Shown: positions 23,191 to 34,522, numbered from the stretch's first letter. The stretch: DNA of 64,000 nucleotides from Gautieria morchelliformis (GCA_015179125.1 WHVA01000062.1:248001-312000); one strand, 5' to 3'. Notes: generated by a model not told the origin, from the letters alone. Numbers and translations: made by a program.

Positions 23191-24236
23191 CTTTTATGAT
23201 TAAAATGTTAGATTGATGCCTTTAACAAATAATTCCTATTGCTCAGCGGTTGGGACCGCTATATCTGTCCCTTTCCTGTGTGCTGACTAAGCCTCCCGAG
23301 GCGCGTCCAGTACTGATGGATGAAGGTCACGTGACCGTGTCGACGAGAGAATGGTCTTGATCTAGAGGATAACTAGATCAAAAGGCTTCGCTTTTGAGGT
23401 AGTCTAGAGTAAACAGTAATAGTGAACTCTCAACGAAGAATTGGAGTAAAATATCGAGATTTAAGTTCTGTAGCTATCAAACAAGACTACAGTGACTTCA
23501 GGGGGTGAAACAGTTGATTCTGGATGATTGATTCATACATTCGTAGTAGCTACTTATACTAGACTAGTGGTAACTACTAGTGTTCGAGATAGTGAGTTAA
23601 TGGGTCGAAAAACTACGTATAACTAAAGGGGTGACTACTTATAGTCATAAAGTCATGGGAGTGATGGGGATAGTATCAGGGGTGTTAAGCTTTGGAATAG
23701 AGTCTTGTACCTATTATACAAAGCCCCTGTCTACATGGTGTCAAGATAGTAGTCAGCTGGTCGTGTCATGGAGCTCAATAGAAAATAGAAATCAAATCCC
23801 TCCTGCCTAGCATAAATGCTAGTCTTGGTTATGGGGCCGCTGTCTCTGTGCCTCTTCTATGGGGCAGCTGATTGAGCCTACATACTTGGAATGTCATTCT
23901 GTAGTCATTCTGTGACATCCGGTGCTCCTGCGCAGTCTATACTCCTCTGCGGCGTTTGGTGCCTGTGGCCTGGCGCCTGTCGACGTCATGGCCGATGACA
24001 TCAGTCGATAGGCGCACTGTCTCTGATCAGCCACACGTGGTCGATGCCCATGTCCCTGTATCTTATCTGATCTATAGATAAGATAGCTGCTTGTGATGTC
24101 ATGTGTCTGTCGACTGTATGTTTCGATATCCGTCGTGAGTGTCATTCCTATCTTTCTAGTCGTTTTTCTTTTTCTTTTATTAGTTTCTTTATATATATAG
24201 ATGACTCAAAATAGAATAGTTGCATGTATCACAACA
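23191..24236 (-). mobile_element. Solo LTR, family C (copy C1) in hAT
   Basis: About 1,045 bp in minus orientation, starting TGTTGTGATA. The flanks share ACAT (ACATC/ACATT), a 4-5 bp TSD. Removing it restores GGIN-VWYFFEPG in frame at the hAT BED finger. The same LTR sequence occurs at 29315-30355. Exact inner boundary is uncertain by about 15 bp. Confidence 0.8.
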
Positions 24237-24808
24237 ACATTGATGCCACCTTTCTTAACTACTGGTTTCTGTGTGGGAAGCTGACTAGGTGCGTGGGATG
24301 CTGGTGCTGCTGGAGTGCGGGGTTGAGGTCTACCAAATGGTGATGGAGAACTGACGACATGAGAAGTGATGAAAACATGAAGCAAAGCTACATGAGAGTC
24401 TGGAGCGGGTGTTGGATGACTAGGAGGTGTAGCAGGCTGTGACTCAGGCGATGGTATATGAGAGCTGTCAGAGTCGTCAGGTGAGGCTTCTGAACTTGGG
24501 AAAAAAGTGTTCATATTGTGTGCCATGTGTTCTTCCTCATTCCAAGCCAGTCTATCCTCGCATTGCTTTTCCCATCTAGCATGCAACCTCTCCTCAGCTA
24601 CTTCTGTGGGTGGTCTAGACACATGTCCCCCATGACCTCGAGATAAGCCTCTACCATTACAAGTGATGCCTCTGCCAGCTGGTCTTTGTGCACCAGTCCC
24701 TCAGGATGGGTGTGACTGGAGTACACCATCTTCATCTTCCTGGGCTATACGAAGGATAGCATCCTCATATATTGGACGTGGCTGCCTCTCGTGAAGGGTG
24801 GGGCCCAT

Positions 24809-25665
24809 ATGTGGTGGCTGCTATGGAATAAGTAATTTTAGACAAGCTCTGGAGTGTTGATAGCGATATAATTTAATACTTACAAGACCTAAGATATTAT
24901 TTTTCATATTTATACTGCTTGCTGTCCTGTGAAATCGAATGATGTTATGGTTAAAAGGGTCAAATGTATTTTGTGAACAGTTGTGAAGGATGATCAGATG
25001 CCTAGCCTACGTATGCAAGTCAGCCTTTACAAGTTTATAACCATAGATATGTTGTGAAATGGACTGTATGGTATTCTGTTACCCTCTCACCCGCTTCCAT
25101 CAGTTACTTACCACCCCTTTCCCTTCATGAGCTTTCACCAATCCACAAGTCACACAAGTCCACTGAGGCACGCACACGTGCACTGAGCTGACTCGAGTCG
25201 AGGAGCCACACGAGCTCAGGGGCTCACCACGCTGCAATCTAAAACATGGATCAGCTGGACGATCGAGGCCCATTTATTTTCTTTCCCCTTTGTACCTGAC
25301 ATAACCCTGTATCTTTTCATGATCATATCATGTTGATCCACAATATGTACTTGCAGGTAGCTTCCACTTCCCGATCTACCCCCTAAACACTCCACATCCA
25401 TCACCAACCCTCGGCCCACCGTCATCTGACTTCCCTCTTGCCCATGCCCCCTCTATCCTACCGTTAGCTACTGTAGTTACGCTTGTATAAAGACTGAACA
25501 ATATTCTCAATCAAATCACCATTTTTGCTGGTCACTTCCCTGGTGCTCAAGTTCTTAGCGCATCAAACTCTCTCTGTATCGGTCCGAGCCACACCAGAAT
25601 CTATTCCCTCAGCTACTTGCAGTAATACACTCTGGATCAGTAGATTTGAACTTCCTGATGATGAT
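24809..25665. other. hAT 5' flank and promoter-like remnant
   Basis: No gene recognised. GTATAAAGACTG near 25489 is TATA-like and is followed by a pyrimidine-rich leader-like stretch. At 25625-25665 the minus strand continues the copia-C gag (IIIRKFKSTDPECI) that LTR B3 interrupted, then loses homology. Confidence 0.4.
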
Positions 25666-25720
25666 TGTCAAGAGTGGTTTTTAGGCGTTAATATCGTGTA
25701 TTAGTGAACACAGCAAATGT

Positions 25721-26207
25721 CAGGGGACACCCTGTTTTCCATTTCCAGTTCCGACACCACACCCAGTTCCGACTCCATTTCCGACTCCGGTTCTGGTTCC
25801 GATTCCATCTCCGCCTCCGCTTTCGGAAATGATTCCGCTTCTGGGAGGACTTCCACCAGTTCTGTTTGCCTCGCCAGTTCCACTCCAATTTCCGACTTCC
25901 ACTCTTGGAACAGTGTCGGAAATCAAGCGACTCGCGTAATAGGTGGCATCAAGGGTCGATCAAGGGTCAGGGTGGTCAGGGAGATGCAGGGTTGATGGCG
26001 GGTGCCAAGTGTTGTCCCTGGCTGCGCAGCGTAGTATAATACGGGCTCGCTGACATTGGGGGTCCTTAGACTTTTCTCTTTGGATTTCCCCTTGTCAGGT
26101 GAGAATCCCCTCTCTTGTATGCTCTGTTCATTTATACATACTTTGGATTTCCCCTTGTCAGTTGTGTGGTAGTGTGATCTCCACAACCAGCTAGGGTTGC
26201 CCTTACA
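25721..26207. mobile_element. hAT-like MITE in LTR B3
   Basis: A 487-bp insertion splits the LTR B sequence CAGCGAATGCC. The flanks GCAAATGT (25713) and GCGAATGC (26208) fit an 8-bp TSD with two transitions. The termini are CAGGGGACACCC and, inverted, TAAGGGCAACCC. The left half is a TTCCGA-rich simple repeat (about 25735-25910). A 21-bp direct repeat (CTTTGGATTTCCCCTTGTCAG) occurs twice near 26078 and 26141. No coding capacity. Confidence 0.65.
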
Positions 26208-27302
26208 GCGAATGCCTGAATAACTTGTGCAAATAAGTATGCCGTTCGGTGAATAGATGAACCAATGAATGTTCACAAGGTAAGAGGGTTGCCCGAACGG
26301 GGCTCACCCTATCTACAGTCGTAGCAAAATAGCCCGTGGTACTTGATGATGTAACGTGCAAGGTCTCACGGAAGGGCTGTCTAAGTCTCGACAATCCCTT
26401 CGCCGGCGAAGGTGCTCCTTCGGAGCCCTTCGCCAACAGCACAGAAAATGGTTTGAAGGCTAAGGTAATGAAGATGAAGTATGAGAACTCACCAGTGATG
26501 CCTAAGTCCTCTGCTAGTCGAAGATGGAATTCTCCAAGAGAAGGCTTAAGACGATGACCACAGCGAGGTCAAATTTGCACAAGATGAACGACGTATGATA
26601 ATTGAACTGGGGAATATACATGCGAATGTAAACTACTTATATTGAATGCTCGTAAGGTATCAGCGAATAGGAAAGAGGCCGTCACGAGTCAGGGTTGGAT
26701 AGGGGTGCGCAGTCATGATACAACATAGATGAAATAAACATACAATAGAATGAGAGAAGAGGGAGAACATGAAACGACGGAGAGTGAAGGTGGCGAAGAC
26801 ACCTGTGTACAAAATCATGTCTTGGGGCCCGCATATACACTGCCCTGCATGGGTTCTTCATCTACTGGGTTGATCCCACACGACCTACGGGTAGGACGTC
26901 CCACGAATGCACCCTGCTCATATGAACACCAAAAGGGGGTTGGATCGAGAAGCTGATGGAGTTACTGACGAGCCATCATGCCGGATAGGGACGTCGATCG
27001 TGATTTGATGGTGTGCCTGCTGGTGAATGATGCGAGCAGTGAATGGTCGTTCGGCGAAATGCGAGGAAGGGCGAACAGAGGTGACATAGAGGAGGAGAGG
27101 TCGAGGTGGAGGGTGAAGCCGAGCGAACACTGGGGAGGAGTAGCGAAAGGGGAAATGGGGATAACAAGGTGCAGGAAATACACAGGTCATGACAATCCAA
27201 TTACCAGAAGACCATCGGAAGAGGGTCGAGCAGGGGAGGTGGTAGACCCAGCGATGACTGCCAAGTCAGTCCAAAGATGTCGATCGTGCGTTTGACGGCG
27301 TG

Positions 27303-28776
27303 TGTGTAGGAACCGTTGCTAATGAAAAGCCTTGCGAAAAAAGGATTAAAATCGCTTTAAAACCCTGTTTTCCCAGCTGATAGTAGCTAATACATGTGGC
27401 TATTGTTGGGAGAACTCTATTCAAATATTCCTTGAATTTCCTCTTATTTTTTTCGCCATTTAACTTGGCTTCCCTGGCTCAAAAACTCCTTATTCTCTCA
27501 GGCAGAGTTATGAACCCATGCACATCCACAACTCTGCCACAGCCGCTCAGTTTCAAACTCCGACCGGAGCTTCCCATGAACCGTAAACTCGCAGTTGCAG
27601 GCACTCAAGCACCTACAACTCCGGTACCTTGGCTCACTCAAACTCAGCCACTGAGTCTGAATGTGTCCTCTACCGCTTACACAAGCCTGTGCAATTCAAA
27701 CCCAGCTGGCACATGACTTGCATCATAGCAACCATAGCTGTGCAAGGCTGCATACAAAGTCACACAAAGATGTACAAAGCCAAAACTAGGGTGCAGGTTT
27801 GATAAAGCCTATTGGATGAAGGATCCTCCAAATGCAACGCTGCGACACCAAATAGGCCCCTTGATGTCATAGCGGCTGTGTAGGTCTGTGCAGGGCAGTG
27901 CAAGGCTGTGAAAGGCTGTGTAAGGCTGTGCAAACCAGGGAAGGTGATTGGCTATCTATTTCCAATTTCTTTGCACAAACATGCCGCAATAGTTACGAGG
28001 GTGTGTGTCAGTAGTGCAAATATTTACTTATGACATCACTTGCCTAATAGATAGAAGAACCCCATTTTATATAATCCTGTTTATTTTACACTATAAAAGG
28101 AGGCCATTCTGACCTCCTTGAATCATCATTCTAGCAATCTAACATTTTCTATCCACGTGACCTCGTGTGACTTGCATCTTACTAAGCTGCTAATCCCAGC
28201 TAGGGTTATTCACTTACTTTAATGTCTAATTCCTTGTTAAGTAGATACTTTTCTGCTTAGCCACCTAGACTAATCCTCTGGGTGTAATTCTACAGAGTGA
28301 GTCTGTCAATTGATAGTCTTGCCATTCGCACTCCAATACCCGAGAGAGTTGATCAGTTGATTTTCCTGGTTAATATCTTTCACAAGTCAATTCCTGTTAC
28401 TTGTAAAAGCCGCTTTAGATTCTATTCTTTGCCTCTCGTTTTATTGCTGTGCGCTGGTAGATTATCAGGGCAGTCCATTTATAAACTCGCCTGCTAAGTA
28501 CATTCCTTTATATTTTGGAATACGCTTGGACCCCGATAGTGTCCTTGAACCTACAGTCTTTTAGTTTATTGTTCAGTGCTGCTAAGAAACGCATTGCCTT
28601 CCATCTGTATTAACTTGGACTAGTTTTTACGCGGATTGCAACCAAGGTACAAATATTAAATTATTTCCGGAGTTGTGCTGCAGCATTGTTTAATATTCTT
28701 TGAGTCTCGTAAACGACACGTTCTGATAGATTGAAGTGTTAGCAATAACACCAAAGTCTTGAAGGGTTCCAAAACA
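27303..28776 (+). mobile_element. Solo LTR, family A (copy A2) in LTR B3
   Basis: 1,474 bp from TGTGTAGGAACC to GGTTCCAAAACA. The flanks GCGTG and GTGTG are a TSD with one CpG to TpG change; the uninterrupted sequence is seen in B1 near 16690. TATA box at about 28092. Upstream GGCTGTGCA-like repeats (about 27880-27940) mark the same promoter subtype as A1. Confidence 0.88.
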
Positions 28777-28917
28777 GTGTGGCTATGGTAATTGGCACGA
28801 ACAGCGAGAATCGGTTGCCGAACACGACAATGGTGATCAGAACAAACATGGAAATGGGGTGAGAAATGGCAGGACAGAGCACCTGAGTATGGGAAATAAA
28901 CGCGTCATGACAATGAT

Positions 28918-29277
28918 GTCCCAGGCGGTCTTCGCTTGATCTGTATCATCGATGGCCATCTGTAATTCTGGTGAGATGCATAATAGAATCTGGTTATATG
29001 CAGAATTGTTTCTATCATTCCACGCAGCAATTAATTGTGTGAGTGGTGTGCTCCCGATGTGTGGCACACCGGCTGTCACAATGACTGCGGCATCTGTGAT
29101 GGTGGGGATAAGATCGTTGCCAATAATTGTATCGTACAGTCCTCTGTCTCTAGAGGTGGCAATTAGTTCCCTCTTCCAAGAGGTCCAGTTGTCCCGTCCG
29201 AGTCTGGGTTTGACATCCCGAAATTTGTGAATGTCATGTTTCGGATGAGGCGCAGCAATAGAAGTCCTTTGAGCCAT
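28918..29277 (-). pseudogene. copia-C gag N-terminus, interrupted by LTR B3
   Basis: The ORF opens MAQRTSIAAPHPKH and shows the copia gag pattern: RDNWTSWKRELIA (the NWxxWK block), then AWNDRNNSAYNQILLCIS and AKTAWDII, followed by the B3 TSD. After B3 it resumes at 25665 as IRKFKSTDP, typical of UBN2-type gag, and then breaks off. Protease and pol are absent. It begins 37 bp inside the adjoining LTR C2. Confidence 0.75.
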
Positions 29278-29314
29278 GGAAAGACGATGAGACTTTTAAT
29301 CTTTTAGATTAAGA

Positions 29315-30355
29315 TGTTAGATAGTGCCTTTAGCAAACAGTTTCTATTGCTCAGCGGTTGGGACCGCTATGTCTGTCCCTCTCCTGTGTGCTGACTAAGC
29401 CTCTCGAGGTGCGTCCAGCACTGATGGATGGAGGTCACGTGACCGTGTCGATGAAAGAGTGGTCTCGATCTAAGGGATAACTAAGTCAAAAGGCTTCGCT
29501 TTTGATGTAGTCTAGAGTAAACAGTAATAGTGAACTCTCAATGAAGAATTGGAGTAAACTATCGAGATTTAGGTTCTGTAGCTATCAAACAAGACTGCAG
29601 TAACTTCAGGGCTGAAACAGTTGATTCTGGATGATTGATTCATACATTCGTAGTAGCTACTTATACTATACTAGTGGTAACTACTAGTGTTCGAGATAGT
29701 GAGTGATGGGTAGAAATACTACATGTAACTAGAGGGGTGACTACTTATAGTCATAAAATCATGGGAGTGATGGGGATAGTGTCAGGGGTTTTAAGCTTTG
29801 GAATAGAGTCTTGTACCTATTATACAAAGCCCCTGTCTACATGGTGTCAAGATCGTAGTCAGCTGGTCATGTCATGGAGCTCAATAGAAAATAGAAATTA
29901 AATCCCTCCTGCCTAGCATAAATGCTAGTCTTGGTGATGGAGCTGCTGTCTCTGTGCCTCTTCTGTGGGCCAGCTGATTGAGCACACGTACTTGGAATGA
30001 CATTCTGTAGTCATTCTGCAACATCCAGTGCTCCTGTGCAGTCTATACTCCTCTGTTGTGTTTGGTGCCCGCACCTCCTCGGTGCCTGTGGCCTGGTGCC
30101 TGTCGACATCATGGCCGATGCCATCAGTCGATAGGCGCGCTGTCTCTGATCGGCCGCACGTGGTTGATGCCCGTGTCCCTGTATCTTATCTGATCTATGG
30201 ATAAGATAGCTTCTCATGATGTCATGTGTCTGTTGTCTGTGTTGATGTCCGTCATGAGTTTTGTTGCTATCTTTTTAGTTGTTTTTCTTTTTCTTTTATT
30301 AGTTTCTTTGTATACATAGATGACTTAAAATAGAATAGCTGCGTATATCACAACA
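29315..30355 (-). repeat. LTR, family C (copy C2), 5' LTR of copia-C fragment
   Basis: About 1,041 bp in minus orientation, starting TGTTGTGATA at 30355. It closely matches C1, and the gag ORF follows immediately, so this is the 5' LTR of a truncated copia element. Confidence 0.75.
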
Positions 30356-30678
30356 GGTCTTGGCTAAAAGCTGAGATGGTTTTGATATCAAGCAGAGGGT
30401 CTCAAGTACGATAAGCTAATTTGATCTCTGAACTGAGGAGCTACTATACATGGACTGGAGGTCTGTATAGTAAAGTAGTGTGCAGGGTTGGGAGGAGAAC
30501 ATGATCGGATCAACGGTCAGGGGAACAAGGGTCAGGCAAATAGGGAACTAACTAGAAAAGGGAATCAGGGGTGATGGGAAGTGCGAAGGGAAACCCGAAG
30601 GAAGCCGAGAATAACCTGAGGTTCCCGAACAAGAGCCGAAGCCGAGCTTCGGTCTGGATTCGGGAATGGGTCGTAACA
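30356..30678 (-). repeat. LTR fragment, family D (copy D2)
   Basis: In minus orientation it starts TGTTACGACCCATTCCC, similar to D1 at 57719 (TGTTAAGACCTGTTCCC). A purine-rich AAGGGGGAGGTA tract at about 30680-30692 lies just outside, as expected for a 3' LTR. Its end is cut at the junction with C2. Confidence 0.6.
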
Positions 30679-30870
30679 GTACCTCCCCCTTATGGCCGAA
30701 CCCATGAGGCCCTAAGTGAGATCCCAGAGATCGCTGGGTTGGGGTAGTTACGTAAGCTTTGTTTTGTGTTCTGCTTCTTGTCTTCTCCCATCATCAGCAA
30801 ATCACGGATCATGTCAGAGACACGTGAAATTCCCATTGGCGAGGTTGACACTGAGCTCGCGCAAGCTCAG
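30679..30870 (-). other. Polypurine tract and 3' internal remnant of D-type element
   Basis: Contains the polypurine tract and about 180 bp with stops in the frames examined. Probably the tail of the internal region of the element ending in LTR D2. No domain is recognisable. Confidence 0.35.
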
Positions 30871-32149
30871 TGTTTTGGAACCCGTTGAACTAAACGTAAA
30901 ACTGTGGTGTTAAACACAATTCTAAAGTTCAATCAGAGATTTGACTTTACAAGCACATGCAAGCTTCAAAACTATTTTAACGGAGAACCCAATTAAGAAA
31001 TTATACTCCGGTGAACAATCAGAATCAGTAATGGTACAGGAAGCATAGCAATAGAGATTTAACTGAACACGTGTCGTTCTCAGATTGTGCAATACTTTGT
31101 GAGGTCAAAGAATGTTATTAGGCATCCAAGGGTCCAGATACTTTAAGGGGGAAAGCTACCTAGAGTCTTAGGACCGCGGGTCGAGTGAATTAAAGACAAC
31201 AATAATCCCCAAGACATGAAAAGATAGTTCTGCGCTTGAACTCTTCCTCAGTTCAAGTATGTCACTATTCTTGTGGCTTTTCTGGTTTTCCAACTCAACA
31301 AATGTAGGATATTAACTCACTTACCCTGAGTTAGGTCATTATCTGTAGTGCGTTGATTGATCAAGAAAGATCAATTACTCAAAAGGCTATTAACCCACTT
31401 AACTCAGAGTTAAGTTAATAAACTATTGTCTGAATTGAATAACTAATAACCAAGTCTATTAGATCACTGCTTAGAGTGGTGTCTAATGGTACAGGATTAC
31501 TAATCAGTTACTCTTAGTAATGTTGCTGTTCGCAGCGCGATTATTCAGAGCCTGCTGCAATTAAAATAGAGCACTCTTGTACTTCTCAGAGCCAATCAGA
31601 GTTGCTGCAATCTTAGACTGTAGCCAAGTCAGTGAGCCAGTACTTCAGTACAAGGCTGCATTGAAGTCACACTTCAGTTACTCAAGGTCTGAGCAGTTTG
31701 GGTGAAATATGATTGATTGCTTCACTGCTAAAACTGCAGGCTATTTATACTGCATCTATCTAGCTTATGTAACTACTGCTAGGAACCTTGTAGAGGCTTC
31801 TACTACTGTGAAGAACCTTGTGGAAGCTTAGAGAAGCTTCAGGAAAGGTTTGGAAACTATTGGAAGGCTGTGGAAGGTTCTATTGCTATTTTGGGTTAAA
31901 GTCACAGCTCTGTGACAGTAAAGCTAAGAGTATGTAAGAAACTCCCATGCTCATGTGATTATCATGTGATAAAGGAAAGTCATGTGACTTCAAGCTGGAT
32001 TGATGTCATGTGGCTGAGGTCAGGTGATTGTCAGGTGACTGTGGATGATCAGGTGACTTTAAGCAGTTTTTTGAGGTCATGTGATAGTCATGTGATTGTG
32101 GGTGATTCTTAGCTAAACTATCAAGAGATTGTTGTATCTTGTGGACCCA
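30871..32149 (-). repeat. Probable LTR of an A-related family (E1)
   Basis: The forward start TGTTTTGGAACCC is the inverse of the family A end. A TATA-like GTATAAATAG reads on the minus strand near 31740. Upstream of it on that strand (forward 31945-32100) lies a cluster of TCATGTGA and CAGGTGA motifs. No TSD was found and the far boundary is a guess, so the LTR call is tentative. Confidence 0.4.
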
Positions 32150-32151
32150 AT

Positions 32152-33182
32152 TGTCAAGATTGGTTTTTAGGCATTAATATTGTGTATTAGTGAACTTAGC
32201 GAATGCCCGAATAACTTGTGCGAATAAGTATGCCGCTCGGTGAATAGATGAACCAATGAATGTTCAGAAGAGAAGAGTGTTGCCCGAACGGAGCTTGCCC
32301 TATCTACAGTCGTAGCGAAATAGCCCGTAGCACTTGACAATGTAACGTGCAAGGTGTTAAGGAAAGGTTGTTTAAGTAGCAACAATCCTTTCGCCGGCGA
32401 AGGCGCTCCTTCGGAGCCCTTCGTTGACAGCGCAGATAATAGTTCGAAGGCTAAAGTAATGAAGATGATGTATGAGAACTCACCAGTGATGCCTAAGTCC
32501 TCTGCTAGTCGAAGGTAGAAGTCTCCAAGAGAAGGCTTAAGACGATGACCACAGCGAGGTCAAATTTGCACAAGATGAACGATGTATGATAATTGAACTG
32601 GGGAATATACATGTGAATGTAAACTACTTATATCGAATGCTCACAAGGTATTAGCGAATAGGAAAGAGGCCGTTGTGAGTTAGGGTCGGATAGGGGTGCG
32701 CAGTCATGATACTAAGTAGATGGAATAAACATACAATAGAGTGAGGGAAGATTGCGAACATGGAACGATGGAGAGTAAAGGGGGCGAAGGCACTTATGGA
32801 CAAAACCATGTCTTGGGACCCGCATACATGCTACCCTGCACGGACTCTTTGTTTACTGGGTTGATCCCGCACGACCTATGGAAGGGACATCCTGCAAGCA
32901 CACTTTGGCCATACGAACACCCAATGGGGTTGGATTAAGAAGATGATGGGGTTAATGATGAACCATCATGCCGGGTGACTGGTATTGATCATATTTGATG
33001 GCGTTCCTGCTGGCGAAATGTGCGATGAGCGAATAGCGGTTCGGAGAATGGGGCGAACAGCGGGTAGAGTGGACGTGGAGGAGGAGTGGTCGGTGGGTGC
33101 GGCGAATTCTGGCGAAGATGCTAGGGAGTGATGAGGGGAAACATAGAGGTAGTGCGGTAGGAAAAATAGACAGGTCATGACA
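32152..33182 (+). mobile_element. LTR, family B, short form (copy B4), no matching TSD
   Basis: Starts TGTCAAGATTGG and ends TCATGACA (1,031 bp). The flanks CCAAT and GTACG do not match, unlike the other B copies. This fits a junction made by ectopic recombination or deletion. Confidence 0.8.
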
Positions 33183-33444
33183 GTACGATGGCGAATGATG
33201 TAAGACAGGCGGGATGAACCCTGAGGGACGGCGTTCAAACGATAAAAATTTAATAGGAAATATCTCAGTGATTATACACCATAACATATTTACAAATCTG
33301 CTCAAAATACACTTTGATATAATCCAACTTCTTACTATCTCTGAACCATGCTGACACAGCCAAGTCGAACAGTCGCGGTCTGCTACATGAGGGCTGTGCA
33401 TAGAAGGCACCACGGAGGCTTGAAAATCTGAGGATCCCCACCCC

Positions 33445-33919
33445 AAGAAGTATGCGCACGTGACATTTTTCTTTAATGGTGGGGTGGAGAAACAATATGA
33501 AGGTGAAGAGCGTCAGGTAGCGACATATGACCAACAGCCAGAAATGAGTGAACAGGGTGTTGCAGACCAGGTCACAGAGGTCGTCAAGACTGGCAAATTC
33601 GAATTCATTATGTGCAATTTTGCACCCCCCAACATGGTTGACCTTATTCCTGCTTATCATGATATTCACATCCCTATTCCCATCGTTTATGATATAGGTG
33701 GGGCACACGGGTATATATGATGCGGTGGTGAAAGCCATCACTGCAACAGATGTAGCCGTGGGCACGATATATAGGGTGTGTCAAGAGGTGGGATATGTCC
33801 TGCTTGTTACAGCAGATCATGGGAACACAGAACAGATGATCAACGCTGAGAGCGCACACAACCAACCCAGTGCCGTTCATTATCACAGGTCCCAAGGGTA
33901 AAGTCGAAACATATAAGTT
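33445..33919 (+). pseudogene. Cofactor-independent phosphoglycerate mutase fragment, intron retained
   Basis: Encodes part of 2,3-bisphosphoglycerate-independent phosphoglycerate mutase (3-PG/2-PG interconversion, glycolysis, cytosol). Visible in order: [53 protein letters not shown], then a 61-bp GT..AG intron (33637-33697), then [24 protein letters not shown] (metal-binding loop) and, after a frame break, TTNPVPFIITGPKGKVE. The normal residues between GEER and ATYD and between AES and HTT are missing, and both ends of the protein are absent. The retained intron excludes origin by retroposition of a spliced mRNA. Confidence 0.8.
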
Positions 33920-33934
33920 GAAGCCGTTGTCCTT

Positions 33935-34294
33935 TCTAGTTCCGACTTGTGGAAATCTCGATACGTAACAGGTGTGCTTGTTGGCAGATTGAGCAGTGTT
34001 CAGAAGTCCTAAATAAGTAGGTATGGTCTCAAGGTGTCTGCTAATGCTAGCTAACTGTAGGTTGGGGTGAGGTTCTTCAAGCATTGATTGGGCTAATGAG
34101 ATCAAGTGGTGGCCTTGGTGTAGGACATCAAGGGAGAGTGAGACTAATTTGGCGGACTTGGACTTGGGGAGTGCAATTCCATAAATAAGGTCACTAAGCT
34201 GCCCCAGTATGGTGGCTAGAGGAGAAGTAATGGGGTGTCCTGGGGGTTTATCGAGCAACGGTAGTGGTGGTTGGACTCCGTGGGAGCCATCCAA
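33935..34294 (-). CDS. Hypothetical ORF fragment
   Basis: A minus-strand ORF starting MDGSHGVQPPLPLLDKPP and containing ILGQLSDLIYGIALPKSK and SLDVLHQGHHLISLAQSM. Its later part runs antisense into the phosphoglycerate mutase fragment, so only the portion down to about 33935 is listed. Helical, no recognised domain. It may be the start of a retroelement gag or a host gene fragment. Confidence 0.3.
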
Positions 34295-34462
34295 AGTCTC
34301 GGTGTGTCACACCGTGATGTCTTACTATCATGCGCTACATTGCCGCCTTCCAATCCTCACTGCCTACATCCCGCTGGACGGTATTCCACGCATATCTGGA
34401 GGCGGACAGTGTTGTGGTGCCAGAGGGGGTTGAAGACGGGTGTGCATGTGCATAGATCTTTG

Positions 34463-34522
34463 TGTAAGATTAAATGATCTGTATAGAACTGCAATAACAA
34501 TCTCAGTGTTTGAACGCGAGAG
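34463..34522 (-). repeat. copia-2 3' LTR, outer part
   Basis: 60 bp identical in layout to the start of the right LTR (TGTAAGATTAAATG...GAACGCGAGAG). The gypsy insertion with TSD GAGAG follows directly. Confidence 0.85.

Larger units (their letters stand above)
17996..24808 (-). pseudogene. hAT-family transposase gene split by three solo LTRs
   Basis: The minus strand reads as one transposase once three insertions are set aside (23191-24236, 21986-22971, 19983-21681). The N-terminus starts at 24808 (MGPTLHERQPRP). A BED zinc finger follows: WYFFEPGH, TRCKLC, then after an intron SHLERFHVFEYM. Next are FSVATFKAALVNWIIADDQ with a splice donor, SINVVECPEF, the catalytic-domain segment KFVTTDGASNNSTMMHDFEHL, and the hAT C-terminal dimerisation block (PASSVPAERVFSS-like, here GQASSVPAERVFSSST) and NRIAPDLMEQLQMLK. 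The stop is at 17998-17996. Decay includes TGA codons at 24701-24703 and 18220-18222 (both compatible with CGA to TGA), TGA after PEF, and a -1 shift near 18168. The element's inverted termini were not located. Confidence 0.85.
25666..28912 (+). mobile_element. Solo LTR, family B, long form (copy B3), with two nested insertions
   Basis: The LTR begins TGTCAAGA at 25666 and ends TCATGACA at 28912, with TSD ATGAT (25661-25665 and 28913-28917). It contains a hAT-like MITE (25721-26207) and an A-family LTR (27303-28776). Subtracting both and their TSDs leaves about 1,273 bp, matching B1 and B6. It lies in the copia-C gag. Confidence 0.87.

Noticed and set aside
25717-25995. Ser-rich ORF (SGSGSDSIS) as a secreted or adhesive protein
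   Set aside because: It arises from the TTCCGA simple repeat inside a MITE; open on both strands, no signal peptide.
34463-34522. Isolated 60-bp LTR fragment as a separate solo element
   Set aside because: It continues exactly at 45346 after the chromovirus and its GAGAG duplication, so it is the outer part of the copia-2 3' LTR.
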